A DNA stretch of 61,721 bases. Source: a bacterium. Lineage in GTDB: Bacteria; 4484-113; JAFGCY01. Position 1 is the first letter of the stretch, and the number at the start of each line of letters is the position of its first letter. The notes under the pieces were generated by a model. That model was not told where the DNA came from and searched no databases. It was given only the letters and a program-made list of their open reading frames with translations. The stretch spans positions 1-61,721 of the forward strand of contig JAFGCY010000021.1 in NCBI GenBank assembly GCA_016932385.1, given 5' to 3'. A program made the position numbers and the translations under genes. Positions 14,617 to 23,974 of this stretch are shown one piece after another.

Positions 14617-16476
14617 TTAAGGGGCCTCGAAATATGCAAATTGCAGGCCTTCGTTGGTGCGATAGCCGATCATCAGCGTATCGTCCGGCAGCAACAGTGA
14701 CAGATTCTGGCCGTTAAGCAGAACCGATGCCGCCGGATCGTAGAGCACGCCTGAGGTGAAGTCGCCGGGCCCGGCCGGCGTCTCGGTATTGGCGTAAGTG
14801 ATTTCCAAAGTCGAGCTGGTAATTTCGCTGACGATGTGCAGGAAGAACGGCCGGTTGTTATACCAAGCCAAGGTCTGGTTGACACCCACGTCGATACGAT
14901 CGGCTGTCTGGTCCCGAACCGTTATAGTCGTCCAATCGGTAGCGCTGGCGGGATTAGGGACATCAAGCAAGGTAAGGAGCAGGTATTCATCGAAGTAGTC
15001 ATCGCCAATGTTGACATACGACATTACCGGCAAGTCGTTGACGACCAGCAATTCCACATCGTTACCGCTGTTGTTGTTGTCTTCGTTGATTGTTACGAGA
15101 GTCCAGACGATCGAGATACCAGTTGGAGCTTTTGCTCCAGTGGTGACCTGCTCGTCGTAAGCGTAGCGCAGTTCCTTACGGGAACTACCCGCCCATTGAT
15201 ACGCTATCACCGGATGACCGTTGACAAAGGCCAGTTGCGGTTGCTTCAGATCGGATGCTGAATCGTCAACGATGCTGGTATCCCAGTCGTCGACCGCCGC
15301 AGGTGGCACTCCCGCCGCCGTGTTGGATTCGGCATAGGTAATGCTGGGACCGGATGCCTTGTAGACCGAGGCAATCTGGTCGCTGCCGGTTACGGCCAAG
15401 TACGGCGGCGTCAGAACGCTGAAGTCCAGTTCGTGGACGGTCCAATCGCTGGTGCCAGATGGCGACAGGCTGCTGGCGTAAGCGAAATAGCAGTCGCCGC
15501 TGGTCCGCTCCTTATATGTCACGCATGGTACGCCGTAGCATTCCACCAGATGGACCGGTCCCGTCATCGTGTCGCTGTCATCCACTGTCGTGATAATCCA
15601 CTGCGACGGGCCCGTTGGTTTCAGGTCGATGGCCCGGGCGTAACGGATCCGTTCGCTGTCAGAATCGACGAAGACCATCGCGGGCAGGCCGCCAACCAGT
15701 GCCAGGTCAATGAAATCTGGATTGTTCCCGATGTCCGAGCCGCTGACTACTTCGTGCGTCACCCAGTTCTCCGGGTTGAACATTGCCTGGGCGGGATCGA
15801 GCGCGTACAGCGGGTCGGCCTCGGGGCCGGCAAAGACGCGGAAGTCCGCCGCCGCCCCGCCGTTGCCGATCGTTTGCGTGTAGTGCATCCAGTCCGACGT
15901 GGCCGTCGCCGCGCCGTTGCCGCGCGGAATGTTCGCCACGGGTTGCCAGTTGCCGCCGCCGATGTCGGCTTCGACTACATAGTTCAGCACGGCGCTGTTG
16001 AAGTTCTGGCCGATCGGGGTGATGTCGCTGACCTCGACCAGGCCGTTTTGGTTGCCGTCCGCGCAGGAGGCCGCCGCCCAGTCGCCGGCGGAGGTGTCCT
16101 TGCCGAAGTGCACGCCGATCGGGGTTAGGTCGTTGACCGTGACGAAGCCGTCCTGGTTGTAGTCGCCGCGGTTGTTGTAGTCCCACTCCAGCCGCACGTC
16201 CCCGCCCACCGGGGTGATCGTCAGCGTGCTGACATAAACGCCGGTAACATCGGCCAGGCCCTTATCGCCCTGGGCGACGAGTTGCCGCTCCAGCGCGCCG
16301 GCCAGCTGCGCCATCACGGCCGGATCGGCGCCCGTCGTATCCACCGGCTGGCCGAGTACGGCCGGCCTAGCGTCGCCGGCTGCCTGGTCGAGCCTGCCGC
16401 CGGCGCAGGAGCCCAGTCCTGTTGCCAGTAGAAGAACAACGATCAGGAAGAGAACAACATATCTGACTACTTGCAT
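14617..16476 (-). CDS. lipoprotein with dockerin-type repeats and a 7-bladed propeller
   Basis: A 619-aa lipoprotein: signal peptide with lipobox GLGSC (Cys 24). Two dockerin-type calcium loops lie near the N-terminus: DYNQDGFVTVNDL (105-117) with TPIGVHFG, and DGNQNGLVEVSDI (140-152) with TPIGQNFN. The rest consists of about seven ~55-residue repeats of the type 'LALVGGLPAMVFVD...IRYARAID', matching those of the lipoproteins at 23975 and 32502; seven repeats suggest a 7-bladed beta-propeller. A TACAAT box ends 6 nt before the ATG, so the mRNA may be leaderless. An ATGAGA...TCTCAT dyad lies upstream. The role is not known; the dockerin loops suggest attachment to a partner. Confidence 0.8.
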   Translation of the reverse strand: MQVVRYVVLFLIVVLLLATGLGSCAGGRLDQAAGDARPAVLGQPVDTTGADPAVMAQLAGALERQLVAQGDKGLADVTGVYVSTLTITPVGGDVRLEWDYNNRGDYNQDGFVTVNDLTPIGVHFGKDTSAGDWAAASCADGNQNGLVEVSDITPIGQNFNSAVLNYVVEADIGGGNWQPVANIPRGNGAATATSDWMHYTQTIGNGGAAADFRVFAGPEADPLYALDPAQAMFNPENWVTHEVVSGSDIGNNPDFIDLALVGGLPAMVFVDSDSERIRYARAIDLKPTGPSQWIITTVDDSDTMTGPVHLVECYGVPCVTYKERTSGDCYFAYASSLSPSGTSDWTVHELDFSVLTPPYLAVTGSDQIASVYKASGPSITYAESNTAAGVPPAAVDDWDTSIVDDSASDLKQPQLAFVNGHPVIAYQWAGSSRKELRYAYDEQVTTGAKAPTGISIVWTLVTINEDNNNSGNDVELLVVNDLPVMSYVNIGDDYFDEYLLLTLLDVPNPASATDWTTITVRDQTADRIDVGVNQTLAWYNNRPFFLHIVSEITSSTLEITYANTETPAGPGDFTSGVLYDPAASVLLNGQNLSLLLPDDTLMIGYRTNEGLQFAYFEAP

Positions 16477-16482
16477 GCGCGC

Positions 16483-16488
16483 ATTGTA
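16483..16488 (-). promoter_or_regulatory. -10 element of a leaderless start (TACAAT)
   Basis: On the minus strand TACAAT is followed by 6 nt (GCGCGC) and then ATG at 16476. No Shine-Dalgarno is present. Confidence 0.55.
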
Positions 16489-16523
16489 CCGCTTGATTTT
16501 GGTTCTTGCGAAGCCTTGATCAA

Positions 16524-16540
16524 ATGAGAACTAGTCTCAT
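16524..16540. promoter_or_regulatory. dyad ATGAGA-N5-TCTCAT
   Basis: Perfect 6-bp arms around ACTAG lie in the divergent region between the propeller lipoprotein gene and aspartase, about 36 bp upstream of the lipoprotein -10. The same TGAGA/TCTCA-type core is in the dyad at 26712-26737, upstream of another propeller lipoprotein. Candidate operator. Confidence 0.35.
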
Positions 16541-16662
16541 CGGTATGCTTGAATCAGCAGTCAGCCGGGCCCGTCACGTGCGGGATCCGGCCAGTTGAGT
16601 AAACCAGCCGACACGCGATAAAATGGATGGTTAAGTAACGATGTTAATTGGGAGAGCTTGAT

Positions 16663-18168
16663 ATGACCAGCTACCGCAACGAGAAAGATTCTTTAGGTCC
16701 GCTCAAGGTTCCATCCGATGCGTACTACGGAGTCCAGACCGCCCGCGCCGTCGCCAATTTCCCGATCAGCGGCATTCGCGCTTATCCGACGCTGGTCATG
16801 GCCTACGTCCATATGAAGCGCGCGGCGGCGACCGTCAATGTTGAACTGGGTATGCTCGATCGCCGGCGCGCCGACGCGATCATCAAGGCCGCCGACTGGA
16901 TCAACAAGGAGATCGAGCGCCTCGTCAAGCACGATCCGGAGGGCCTGAACCGCGCCGACCATATCATCGACCAGTGGGTGCTCGATATCTACCAGGCCGG
17001 CGCCGGCACGAGCTTCAACATGAACACCAACGAGGTGATCGCCAACCTGGCCAACGAGCGCTTCGGCAAGTCGCCGGAGGAGAAGGCCCGCGGCTCGTAC
17101 TCGTTCGTGCATCCCAACGACCACGTCAACATGGCGCAGTCGACCAACGACACGATGCCGACGGGTATCCGGCTCAGCAACATCATGCAGTTGCCGCGCC
17201 TGCTGGCGGCACTCGACCTGCTGGAGGAGGAACTGCGCGACCGCGGCAAGGAATTCAAGAACATCATCACTACCGGCCGCACCCACCTGCAGGACGCTAC
17301 CCCGATTACGCTGGGCCAGGTGTTCACCGCCTTCGCCGACTGCCTGGTCAAGGCCCGGGCGCGGATCGTCGAGGCCAGCGAGCACCTCAAAGTGATCGGC
17401 CTGGGCGGCACCGCCGTCGGCACCGGCATGAACTCCGACCCGCGCTTCGCCAAGAAGGTCGCCAGCCAGCTGGGCAAGCAGATCGGCGTGAACATTACCA
17501 GCGCTAAGAACATCGTCGAGATGCACAACTCGATGGCCGACCCGCTGCACTTCAGCCACGCCCTGCGCGGCCTGGCGGTCGACCTGACGCGGATCGCCAA
17601 CGACCTGCGGTTGTTGTCCAGCGGCCCGACCAGCGGCATCGGCGAGATCAACCTGCCGCCGGTGCAGCCGGGCAGCTCGATCATGCCGGGCAAGGTTAAC
17701 CCGGTCATGCTGGAAATGTTCAACATGGTCAACTACCAGGTGATCGGCCTCGACACGGCGGTGATGGAGTGCGCCCAAGCCGGCCAGTACCAGCTCAACG
17801 TGATGATGCCGATGATCGCCTGGGACCTCTTGCACATGCAGACGATCCTGACCAACAGCATGACCGTCGTGGCCGAGCGCTGCATCCGCGGGATCACCGC
17901 CAATCCGGAGCGCTGCCGCAAGTACTTCGAGGCCAGCATGGGCCTGGCGACGGTGCTCAACCCGGTGATCGGCTACATGAACGCCGCCGAGATCGTCAAG
18001 ACGGCGACCAAGAAGGGCACGCCGATCATGGACGAGCTCAGGGCCGCGGTCGACGCGGACGGCAATCCGGTGCTGACCGACGTGGAGATGAAGAAGGTGT
18101 TCAAGCCCGAGCGCCTGACCAAGCCCGGCAGCCTGAAACTGGACAAGCCCAGCAAGCGCAAGCGCTAA
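16663..18168 (+). CDS. aspA: aspartate ammonia-lyase
   Basis: A 501-aa member of the aspartase/fumarase superfamily, predicted to convert aspartate reversibly to fumarate and ammonia. The N-terminus EKDSLGPLKVPSDAYYGVQT is typical of aspartases. Superfamily regions are GAGTSFNMNTNEVIAN, STNDTMPTGIR, TGRTHLQDATPITLGQ and the signature GSSIMPGKVNP (about residue 335), whose mobile loop carries the catalytic Ser. Length is slightly above the usual ~470 because of a longer charged C-terminus. Class II fumarase is the alternative but less likely from the N-terminus. Start ATG 16663 follows GGGAGAG; TTG 16648 is in frame but unsupported. Followed by a UUCG-capped hairpin. Confidence 0.85.
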   Translation: MTSYRNEKDSLGPLKVPSDAYYGVQTARAVANFPISGIRAYPTLVMAYVHMKRAAATVNVELGMLDRRRADAIIKAADWINKEIERLVKHDPEGLNRADHIIDQWVLDIYQAGAGTSFNMNTNEVIANLANERFGKSPEEKARGSYSFVHPNDHVNMAQSTNDTMPTGIRLSNIMQLPRLLAALDLLEEELRDRGKEFKNIITTGRTHLQDATPITLGQVFTAFADCLVKARARIVEASEHLKVIGLGGTAVGTGMNSDPRFAKKVASQLGKQIGVNITSAKNIVEMHNSMADPLHFSHALRGLAVDLTRIANDLRLLSSGPTSGIGEINLPPVQPGSSIMPGKVNPVMLEMFNMVNYQVIGLDTAVMECAQAGQYQLNVMMPMIAWDLLHMQTILTNSMTVVAERCIRGITANPERCRKYFEASMGLATVLNPVIGYMNAAEIVKTATKKGTPIMDELRAAVDADGNPVLTDVEMKKVFKPERLTKPGSLKLDKPSKRKR

Positions 18169-18174
18169 ACAACA

Positions 18175-18190
18175 ACGGGCTTCGGCCCGT
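18175..18190 (+). terminator. UUCG-tetraloop hairpin after aspA
   Basis: ACGGGC-TTCG-GCCCGT is a perfect 6-bp stem with an extra-stable UUCG loop starting 7 nt after the aspA stop. There is no U-tract, so it may protect a 3' end or terminate weakly before the next gene, 37 bp on. Confidence 0.5.
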
Positions 18191-18227
18191 CAAACCGCGT
18201 TGTATATACCTTAGCGGGAGGATCGCG

Positions 18228-20252
18228 ATGGGGAGCAGGACCAGACTCGCCGTCGTACTCGTATTGATTGCCCTCGGCTTCGGCCTGAGCCCGGCCCTGG
18301 CCACCGAAGCGTCAGACGGGCTCGCCGCCGCGCCGGCGGAATTCCTGGAGATGGCCCGGTCCCTGAAGTGGCCGGAGCCGGGCAGCGCGCGGGCGTTTAG
18401 CTGCGACGGCGATCCCGTGGTCCGCGATCCGCTCGACCCGCGCAATCCGTACCTGGCGGAATACAGCCAGTGGGATGCCTGGTGCTATGCCCACGTGGTC
18501 AATCCAGAGGATTGGATGGAAGATGACAGCGCCTTGCGCCAGGCGTATCCGCCGGGCTGGGTGTCGCTGCACACGGAGCTCGACGACAACCGCTGGCCGT
18601 TGCCGCTCAAGCAGGTGATCCTAACCGACCTGGCGGAGAGCCTGGGCTATCGCGACCCGTATCAGGTCGAAGACGGCAACCCGGGGGTCACCTGCTTCGG
18701 CCCCCTGGACGACGAGCTGCGCCGGGAGTTGGCGGAGTTCGTCGGGCCGCTCATGGCGCCCTACCTTCCGCCGTTGCCGGCCTGGCTGTGCGAGGACCCG
18801 CCGCTCAAGGCAATCAACCTGCCGGACGGCGGATTCGCCGTGCTGGGGGAACTGGGCGAAGCCCTCAGCGGCCCGCCCTGGATCCTGGCCGGCAATCCCA
18901 GTGCGGAATATACGGACAACTGGCCGGCGCACTGGGTGCCCGCCGACAAATGCTGGACGTATTACGACGCCGACGGCAACCTGATTAGAAAGGGCCAGCC
19001 CGGTGCGCCCTGGTGGCAGGTGACCTTCAAGGACATCGAAGAGCACCCCGAAATGCTGGCCGACGATATCAGCTATATGGTTTCCAGCAATGGCGTATTC
19101 CTGAGCTACGACGATTCCGTTCACGATCCGCTGGGAACCTTCGCTTACGACGGCACACGCCAAGACACTTCCGATTCCCGGGGCAATGCCGAGTGCGACC
19201 CGCGCTATCTGCGCGAGATCTACGGCGTGTGGTTGCCGTCTATCTACGCCAGCCAGCAGGTGGTCGAACCGATCCCGCCCTGCGGCTGGGGCGTGGGCAC
19301 GCTGGACCCGGCCGAGTTGGACCAGAGCCGGCCGATCGCGATCGCCGGGTATCGCTTTATCAATATCAAGCCGCCGACGGACGAGGACGGCCCGTATTTC
19401 GGCCGGTACTCGGAGTGGGACAACTGGATCTACGACGAACTGGCCAAGTACTGCGCCAGCGGGCAACCCAACCAAGAGCTGGTCGAGAAATTCCAGACCG
19501 AGCTGCACTTCGACTACCAGTACGTCCTGCCGGGTGCCGCGTCCGAACCGGAGTACTACTACCTGGATGTGAACGACCAGGGCTATCTCGTGCCGCTGGG
19601 CATCACCTCGGTGATGTCGCGTCTCGATCGCGAATCCAACGAGCAACTGGGCCTGGACTTCGCCGATCGCCGCGTCGGCTTCGAGGTCTGGATCAAGGCC
19701 AGCCTGCCGCTGTCACTCCAGGCGGAATACGATAACGCCTGGTTTGTCGGCGTGGCTCCGCTGCTACCGGCGATCCCCGCCTGGCTGGTGGACAGCGCGC
19801 CCCTGCAGTGCGTGTTCCTGCCCGAGCGGGAGCTCGCGGCGCAGTACGCCAATGAGGGGGCCAAGCCCAGTTGGCGGCGCTATGACGCGGGGGGCAACCT
19901 GCTGGGCGAGACCGGTCCGGGCTGTTTCTGGTGGGAGCTGTATTTCACCGGTTTCCGCCACTTCTGCGCCAAGTACGGCGGGGTGGAGAAGGTCAACTGC
20001 CGCGCCTACCAGGACAGGATAATCATTAACGCCGCGCCCGACGATGACGATCTGGACCTGTTTTTCAGATTCACCTATCGGGGCGAGCCGGTCGACGACG
20101 ATTACTACCTGCGCTACGATCCGCTGTTGTTCAAGGTCTTCCCCGGCGACAAGCTGGATGTGATGCACCAAAGACAATTGGCGACGCGCGGCGATCAGGA
20201 CGAGGCGACTGAACAAGACGAGGAGACGGCACAAGACAAGTTGACAGAGTAA
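18228..20252 (+). CDS. secreted protein with internal duplication, function unknown
   Basis: A 674-aa protein with a cleavable signal peptide (cut near ALA, residue 25) and no lipobox. Two halves are homologous: YLAEYSQWDAWCYAHV (about 68-83) corresponds to YFGRYSEWDNWIYDEL (about 390-405), and KCWTYYDADGNLIRKG...WWQVTF (about 240-270) corresponds to WRRYDAGGNLLGETG...WWELYF (about 550-575). So the gene arose by tandem duplication of a ~320-residue Trp/Tyr-rich unit. The last ~25 residues are Glu/Asp/Gln-rich and disordered. Start ATG 18228 follows GCGGGAGGA; the frame stays open upstream through aspA, but the signal peptide fixes the start. I recognise no known family. Confidence 0.75.
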   Translation: MGSRTRLAVVLVLIALGFGLSPALATEASDGLAAAPAEFLEMARSLKWPEPGSARAFSCDGDPVVRDPLDPRNPYLAEYSQWDAWCYAHVVNPEDWMEDDSALRQAYPPGWVSLHTELDDNRWPLPLKQVILTDLAESLGYRDPYQVEDGNPGVTCFGPLDDELRRELAEFVGPLMAPYLPPLPAWLCEDPPLKAINLPDGGFAVLGELGEALSGPPWILAGNPSAEYTDNWPAHWVPADKCWTYYDADGNLIRKGQPGAPWWQVTFKDIEEHPEMLADDISYMVSSNGVFLSYDDSVHDPLGTFAYDGTRQDTSDSRGNAECDPRYLREIYGVWLPSIYASQQVVEPIPPCGWGVGTLDPAELDQSRPIAIAGYRFINIKPPTDEDGPYFGRYSEWDNWIYDELAKYCASGQPNQELVEKFQTELHFDYQYVLPGAASEPEYYYLDVNDQGYLVPLGITSVMSRLDRESNEQLGLDFADRRVGFEVWIKASLPLSLQAEYDNAWFVGVAPLLPAIPAWLVDSAPLQCVFLPERELAAQYANEGAKPSWRRYDAGGNLLGETGPGCFWWELYFTGFRHFCAKYGGVEKVNCRAYQDRIIINAAPDDDDLDLFFRFTYRGEPVDDDYYLRYDPLLFKVFPGDKLDVMHQRQLATRGDQDEATEQDEETAQDKLTE

Positions 20253-20275
20253 GGCGAGGGATCAGCACAGGACAA

Positions 20276-20302
20276 GTAGCGCAAGCCCCCGTGCTTGCGC
20301 GG
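20276..20302. repeat. REP-like hairpin (GCAAGCCCCCGTGCTTGC type)
   Basis: Begins GTAGC; the arms GCAAGC / GCTTGC surround a 6-nt CCCCGT-type loop. The same core recurs at 27525-27550, 47983-48005 and 61357-61379. Confidence 0.7.
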
Positions 20303-20480
20303 AGAAGTAAAAGTAGAAAGTTAAAGTAGAAGTGATTTGTTTGTCGCTGTTGAGTTGTTCTGAACTCGATAGGCGTTGGTGCAGGTTTCTGCACTTTCAC
20401 TTTCCACTTTCACTTGTGGATCCCTGCCGCGCTTGATTTGCTACTGCACATGTACGGGTGTTTTCAGCTCTGATTGCGCG
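20303..20480. other. intergenic low-complexity tract between convergent genes
   Basis: No gene seen. The tract contains AAGTAAAAGTAGAAAG-type runs (about 20305-20335) and CACTTTCACTTTCCACTTTC-type repeats (about 20389-20414). It separates the duplicated secreted protein gene from the icmF 3' end. No clear terminator was found. Confidence 0.4.
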
Positions 20481-23400
20481 TTATATATTCCTCCGGTACT
20501 CGCCGCCCACTTCATACAGCGCGTTGGTGATCTCGCCCAGGGTGCAGCTCTGCACGGTCGTCATCAGCTCGCCGAAGATGTTGCCGCCGGAGAGCGCCGC
20601 CTGCTTCAGGCGCGCGATGGCGTCGGCGCTGCGATCCGCGTGATGTGCCTTGAACTCGCGTAGCCGGCGGATGCATTCGGTCTTTTCCTCCGGCGTGGCG
20701 CGGGTCAGGGCGATCTCGCGCGGCGGGCTGGCCTCGGCCCGGTCGCGCGGCAAAAACGTGTTCACCCCGATCAGCGGCAGGCTGCCGTCGTGCTTCATGT
20801 GCTCGTACTTGATGCTGTCGTCCTGGATCGCGCCGCGCTGGTACTGCAGCTCCATCGCCCCCAGCACCCCGCCGCGCTCGCTGATCCGGTCGAACTCCTT
20901 CAACACCGCCTCCTCGACCAGGTCGGTCAGCTCCTCGATTATGAAGCTGCCCTGCGTGGCGTTCTCGCAGAACACCAGGCCGAACTCGCGGTTGATGATC
21001 AGCTGGATCGCCAGCGCGCGGCGCACGCTTTCCTCCGTCGGGGTGGTGATCGCCTCGTCGTAGGCGTTGGTGTGCAGGCTCTGGGCGTTGTCGAAGGTGC
21101 CGATCAGCGCCTGCAGGGTGGTGCGGATGTCGTTGAACTCGATCTCCTGGGCGTGCAGGCTGCGCCCGCTGGTCTGGATGTGGTACTTAAGCAGCTGGCT
21201 GCGCGCCGCCGCGCCGTACTTGCGCTTGAGCGCCACGCTCCAGATTCGGCGCGCCACGCGCCCGATCACGCTGTACTCCGCGTCCATGCCGTTGGAGAAG
21301 AAGAAGCTCAGGTTCGGCGCGAAGCTGTCGATCGGCATACCGCGGTTGAGGTAATACTCGACGTAGGTGAAGCCGTTGGCCAGGGTGAAGGCCAGCTGGT
21401 GGATCGGGTTGGCGCCGGCCTCGGCGATGTGGTAGCCGCTGATGCTGACGCTGTAGAAATTGCGCACGCTCTCGTCGATGAAGTACTGCTGCACGTCGCC
21501 CATCATCCTCAGCGCGAACTCGGTGGAGAAAATGCAGGTGTTCTGCCCCTGGTCCTCTTTCAGGATATCGGCCTGGACCGTGCCGCGCACCTGGCTGATC
21601 GTTTCCGCCTGGATCTTCGCGTATTCCTCGTCCGTCAGCAGCGCGCGCACGTCGTCCCACTTCGCTCCGCGCAGCCGGTCGGGCTGCAGCACCTGCTCCT
21701 CCGTAATCTCCAGGCGGCCCGTGTCGCGCAGGAACCTGCGGCACTGCTGGCGGGTGGCCGTGTTGAAGAAGAAGGCCAGCATCGTCGGCGCCGGGCCGTT
21801 GATCGTCATCGAGACGCTGGTTTTGGGATCGCAGAGGTCGAAACCGGCGTAGAGCTGCTCGGCCTCCTCGACGGTGAAGATGCTCACGCCGCTTTCGCCG
21901 ATCTTGCCGTAGATGTCGGGCCGTTCGTCGGGGTCCTCGCCGTAGAGCGTGATCGAGTCGTAGGCGGTCGACAGGCGCGCGGCGGGCTGGCCGGCGGCGA
22001 GCAGGTGGAAGCGCTCGTTGGTGCGCTCCGACGGCCCCTCGCCGGCGAACATCCGCGTCGGGTCCTCGGCGACGCGCTTGTAGGGGAATACGCCGGCGGT
22101 GTAGGGGAACTCGCCGGGCACGTTCTCTAAAAGCCGCCAGTAGAGCCGGTCGCCGTAGGCATGGAACCGTGGCCGCGCCACCTTGCGCACCGGGCTGCCG
22201 GACATCGTCTCGCGGTAGTTTTCGACGGTGATGTCCTTGCCGCGGACCTGGTAGGTGAACTGGCCGGCTTCATAGCATTGCGCCCACTCATCCCAGTTGT
22301 CGAGCAGCCCGCGGCAGTACGGATCGAGTCGCGCCAGCAGGTCGTTGAAGTCCTGCATCAGGTCGGCCACCGCCGGTGCCAGTTCTTGCGCCTCCGCCGG
22401 CAGCTGATATGGCTGCCAGTCGCCCTTCTTCGCGCCGCCCCGCACATGGATCGCGCGGGTGAGGGCGTGCAGGTCGGCGACGATATCGGCCTGGCCGTGC
22501 GCCCAATGGCGGTACTCGCGGCAGCTGTCGGCGATCTCGCTGAGATAGCGCTCGCGGCCCGGCGGGATGATGTGCGCGCTGGCGTCGGTCATCCGCGTCT
22601 CGTCGGGCGTGTAATTGCTTTCCCAGCCGAGCTTGAACTTGTCGTTGAGCGCGGCGATCAAGTGCGCGTAGAGCGCGTTGACGCCGGTGTCGTTGAAGTG
22701 CGCCGCCGAGGTGCCGAACACCGGCAGGCTGGCCGGGTCACGGTCGAATAGCGTGTGGTTGCGCTGGTACTGCTTGCGCACGTCGCGCAGGGCGTCCTCA
22801 CTGCCGCGCCGCGTGAACTTGTTGATCGCGACGAAGTCGGCGTAGTCCAGCATCTCGATCTTTTCGAGCTGCGTCGGCGCGCCGAACTCGGCGGTCATCA
22901 CGTAGAGCGACAGGTCGGCGATCTCGGTGATCGCGCTGTCGCCCTGGCCGATGCCGGCGGTTTCGACGATCACCAGGTCGAAGCCGTTACGCTTGACCAC
23001 GTTAATCACGTTGTTGACCGCCGCCGACATCTCGGACTGCGCCCCACGCGTGGCCAGGCTGCGCAGAAACACGCGCGGGCACTTCAGGCTGCCGAAGCGG
23101 ATCCGGTCGCCCAGCAGCGCTCCGCCCGTCTTGCGCCGCGTCGGGTCGACGCAGATCACGGCCACGCGTTTATCCGGGAAGTCGTGGACGAAGCGGCGGA
23201 CCAGTTCGTCGGTCAGGCTGCTCTTGCCCGCGCCGCCGGTGCCGGTCAGGCCCAGTACGGGCACGGACTTGGCCGAGGCCGGTACGCCGGGGCCGGGGTC
23301 GCGGCCGTTTAATTCGGTAACGGTGATTTCGCGGGCCAGCGGCAGGTACGTGCCGTTCTGGCTGACGTCCACCGCGGCCAGGTCGAAGTCGCAGCCCTGG

Positions 23401-23819
23401 ACGACGACGTTGATCATCCCCTGCAAGCCGAGCTCACGGCCGTCGTCGGGCGAGAAGATCCGGTCGATCCCCGCCGCGTGCAGCGCTTCGATCTCGCGCG
23501 GCACGATCACCCCGCCGCCCCCGCCGTAGATCTTCACGTGGTTGGCGCCGCGCTCGTTAAGCATCTCGCGCATGTAGGTGAAGGTCTCCATGTGCCCGCC
23601 CTGGTAGCTGGTCAGCGCGATGCCCTGGGCGTCTTCCTGGATCGCGGCGTTGACGATCTCCTCGACCGAGCGGTTGTGCCCGAGGTGGATCACCTCCGCG
23701 CCGGTGGCCTGCATGATGCGGCGCATGATGTTGATCGAGGCGTCGTGGCCGTCAAACAGGGAGGTGGCCGAAACGATGCGCACCGGGTGCTGTGGTTTGT
23801 AAACGTTAGTACTGCTCAT
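20481..23819 (-). CDS. icmF: fused isobutyryl-CoA mutase IcmF (B12 domain, GTPase chaperone, mutase)
   Basis: A 1112-aa fusion, the usual IcmF length. Residues ~10-145 are the adenosylcobalamin-binding domain with the DxHxxG-type motif FDGHDAS (22-28) and TSYQGGHME. Residues ~185-430 are a MeaB-like G domain: Walker [10 protein letters not shown] (193-201), [10 protein letters not shown] and [11 protein letters not shown]. The C-terminal ~550 residues are the mutase barrel ([31 protein letters not shown]). IcmF interconverts isobutyryl-CoA and butyryl-CoA (and isovaleryl/pivalyl-CoA) by a radical mechanism, with GTP hydrolysis guarding cofactor loading. A good promoter lies upstream; the gene is monocistronic. 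The substrate could differ, since methylmalonyl-type specificity was not checked residue by residue. Confidence 0.93.
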   Translation of the reverse strand: MSSTNVYKPQHPVRIVSATSLFDGHDASINIMRRIMQATGAEVIHLGHNRSVEEIVNAAIQEDAQGIALTSYQGGHMETFTYMREMLNERGANHVKIYGGGGGVIVPREIEALHAAGIDRIFSPDDGRELGLQGMINVVVQGCDFDLAAVDVSQNGTYLPLAREITVTELNGRDPGPGVPASAKSVPVLGLTGTGGAGKSSLTDELVRRFVHDFPDKRVAVICVDPTRRKTGGALLGDRIRFGSLKCPRVFLRSLATRGAQSEMSAAVNNVINVVKRNGFDLVIVETAGIGQGDSAITEIADLSLYVMTAEFGAPTQLEKIEMLDYADFVAINKFTRRGSEDALRDVRKQYQRNHTLFDRDPASLPVFGTSAAHFNDTGVNALYAHLIAALNDKFKLGWESNYTPDETRMTDASAHIIPPGRERYLSEIADSCREYRHWAHGQADIVADLHALTRAIHVRGGAKKGDWQPYQLPAEAQELAPAVADLMQDFNDLLARLDPYCRGLLDNWDEWAQCYEAGQFTYQVRGKDITVENYRETMSGSPVRKVARPRFHAYGDRLYWRLLENVPGEFPYTAGVFPYKRVAEDPTRMFAGEGPSERTNERFHLLAAGQPAARLSTAYDSITLYGEDPDERPDIYGKIGESGVSIFTVEEAEQLYAGFDLCDPKTSVSMTINGPAPTMLAFFFNTATRQQCRRFLRDTGRLEITEEQVLQPDRLRGAKWDDVRALLTDEEYAKIQAETISQVRGTVQADILKEDQGQNTCIFSTEFALRMMGDVQQYFIDESVRNFYSVSISGYHIAEAGANPIHQLAFTLANGFTYVEYYLNRGMPIDSFAPNLSFFFSNGMDAEYSVIGRVARRIWSVALKRKYGAAARSQLLKYHIQTSGRSLHAQEIEFNDIRTTLQALIGTFDNAQSLHTNAYDEAITTPTEESVRRALAIQLIINREFGLVFCENATQGSFIIEELTDLVEEAVLKEFDRISERGGVLGAMELQYQRGAIQDDSIKYEHMKHDGSLPLIGVNTFLPRDRAEASPPREIALTRATPEEKTECIRRLREFKAHHADRSADAIARLKQAALSGGNIFGELMTTVQSCTLGEITNALYEVGGEYRRNI

Positions 23820-23880
23820 AGTTACCCCGGAAACAGCAGGTTGCGGGTAATACCGCGTGCCCGTAAGGCTTGTTCTGATT

Positions 23881-23909
23881 ATTACATATTATTTACGACC
23901 GCGGGTCAA
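23881..23909 (-). promoter_or_regulatory. sigma70-type promoter of icmF
   Basis: On the minus strand: -35 TTGACC (23909-23904), a 17-bp spacer, -10 TGTAAT (23886-23881). It gives a 5' leader of about 55 nt before the ATG at 23819. Confidence 0.6.
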
Positions 23910-23920
23910 CGCCGCCGCAA

Positions 23921-23950
23921 ACAAAACGCCCGCCGGCGGACCGGCGGGCG
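23921..23950 (-). terminator. rho-independent terminator of the 23975-26611 gene
   Basis: CGCCCGCCGG / CCGGCGGGCG form a 10-bp stem with a 4-nt loop; on the minus strand it is followed by TTTTGTTT. It lies 25 bp after the stop of the propeller lipoprotein gene and just upstream of the icmF promoter. Confidence 0.85.
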
Positions 23951-23974
23951 TAGATCACCAGATTGCTTGAAAAG

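Noticed and set aside
17769..18227. Extending the duplicated secreted protein upstream into aspA
   Set aside because: The signal peptide and a strong SD fix the start at 18228; the upstream part is a frame shadow of aspA.
20790..22130. Long open frames on the strand opposite icmF, and similar ones opposite gyrA, aspA and lon
   Set aside because: They mirror high-G+C codon use of the true genes, have no start signals, and their translations are low-complexity Arg/Ala/Gly/Val-rich.
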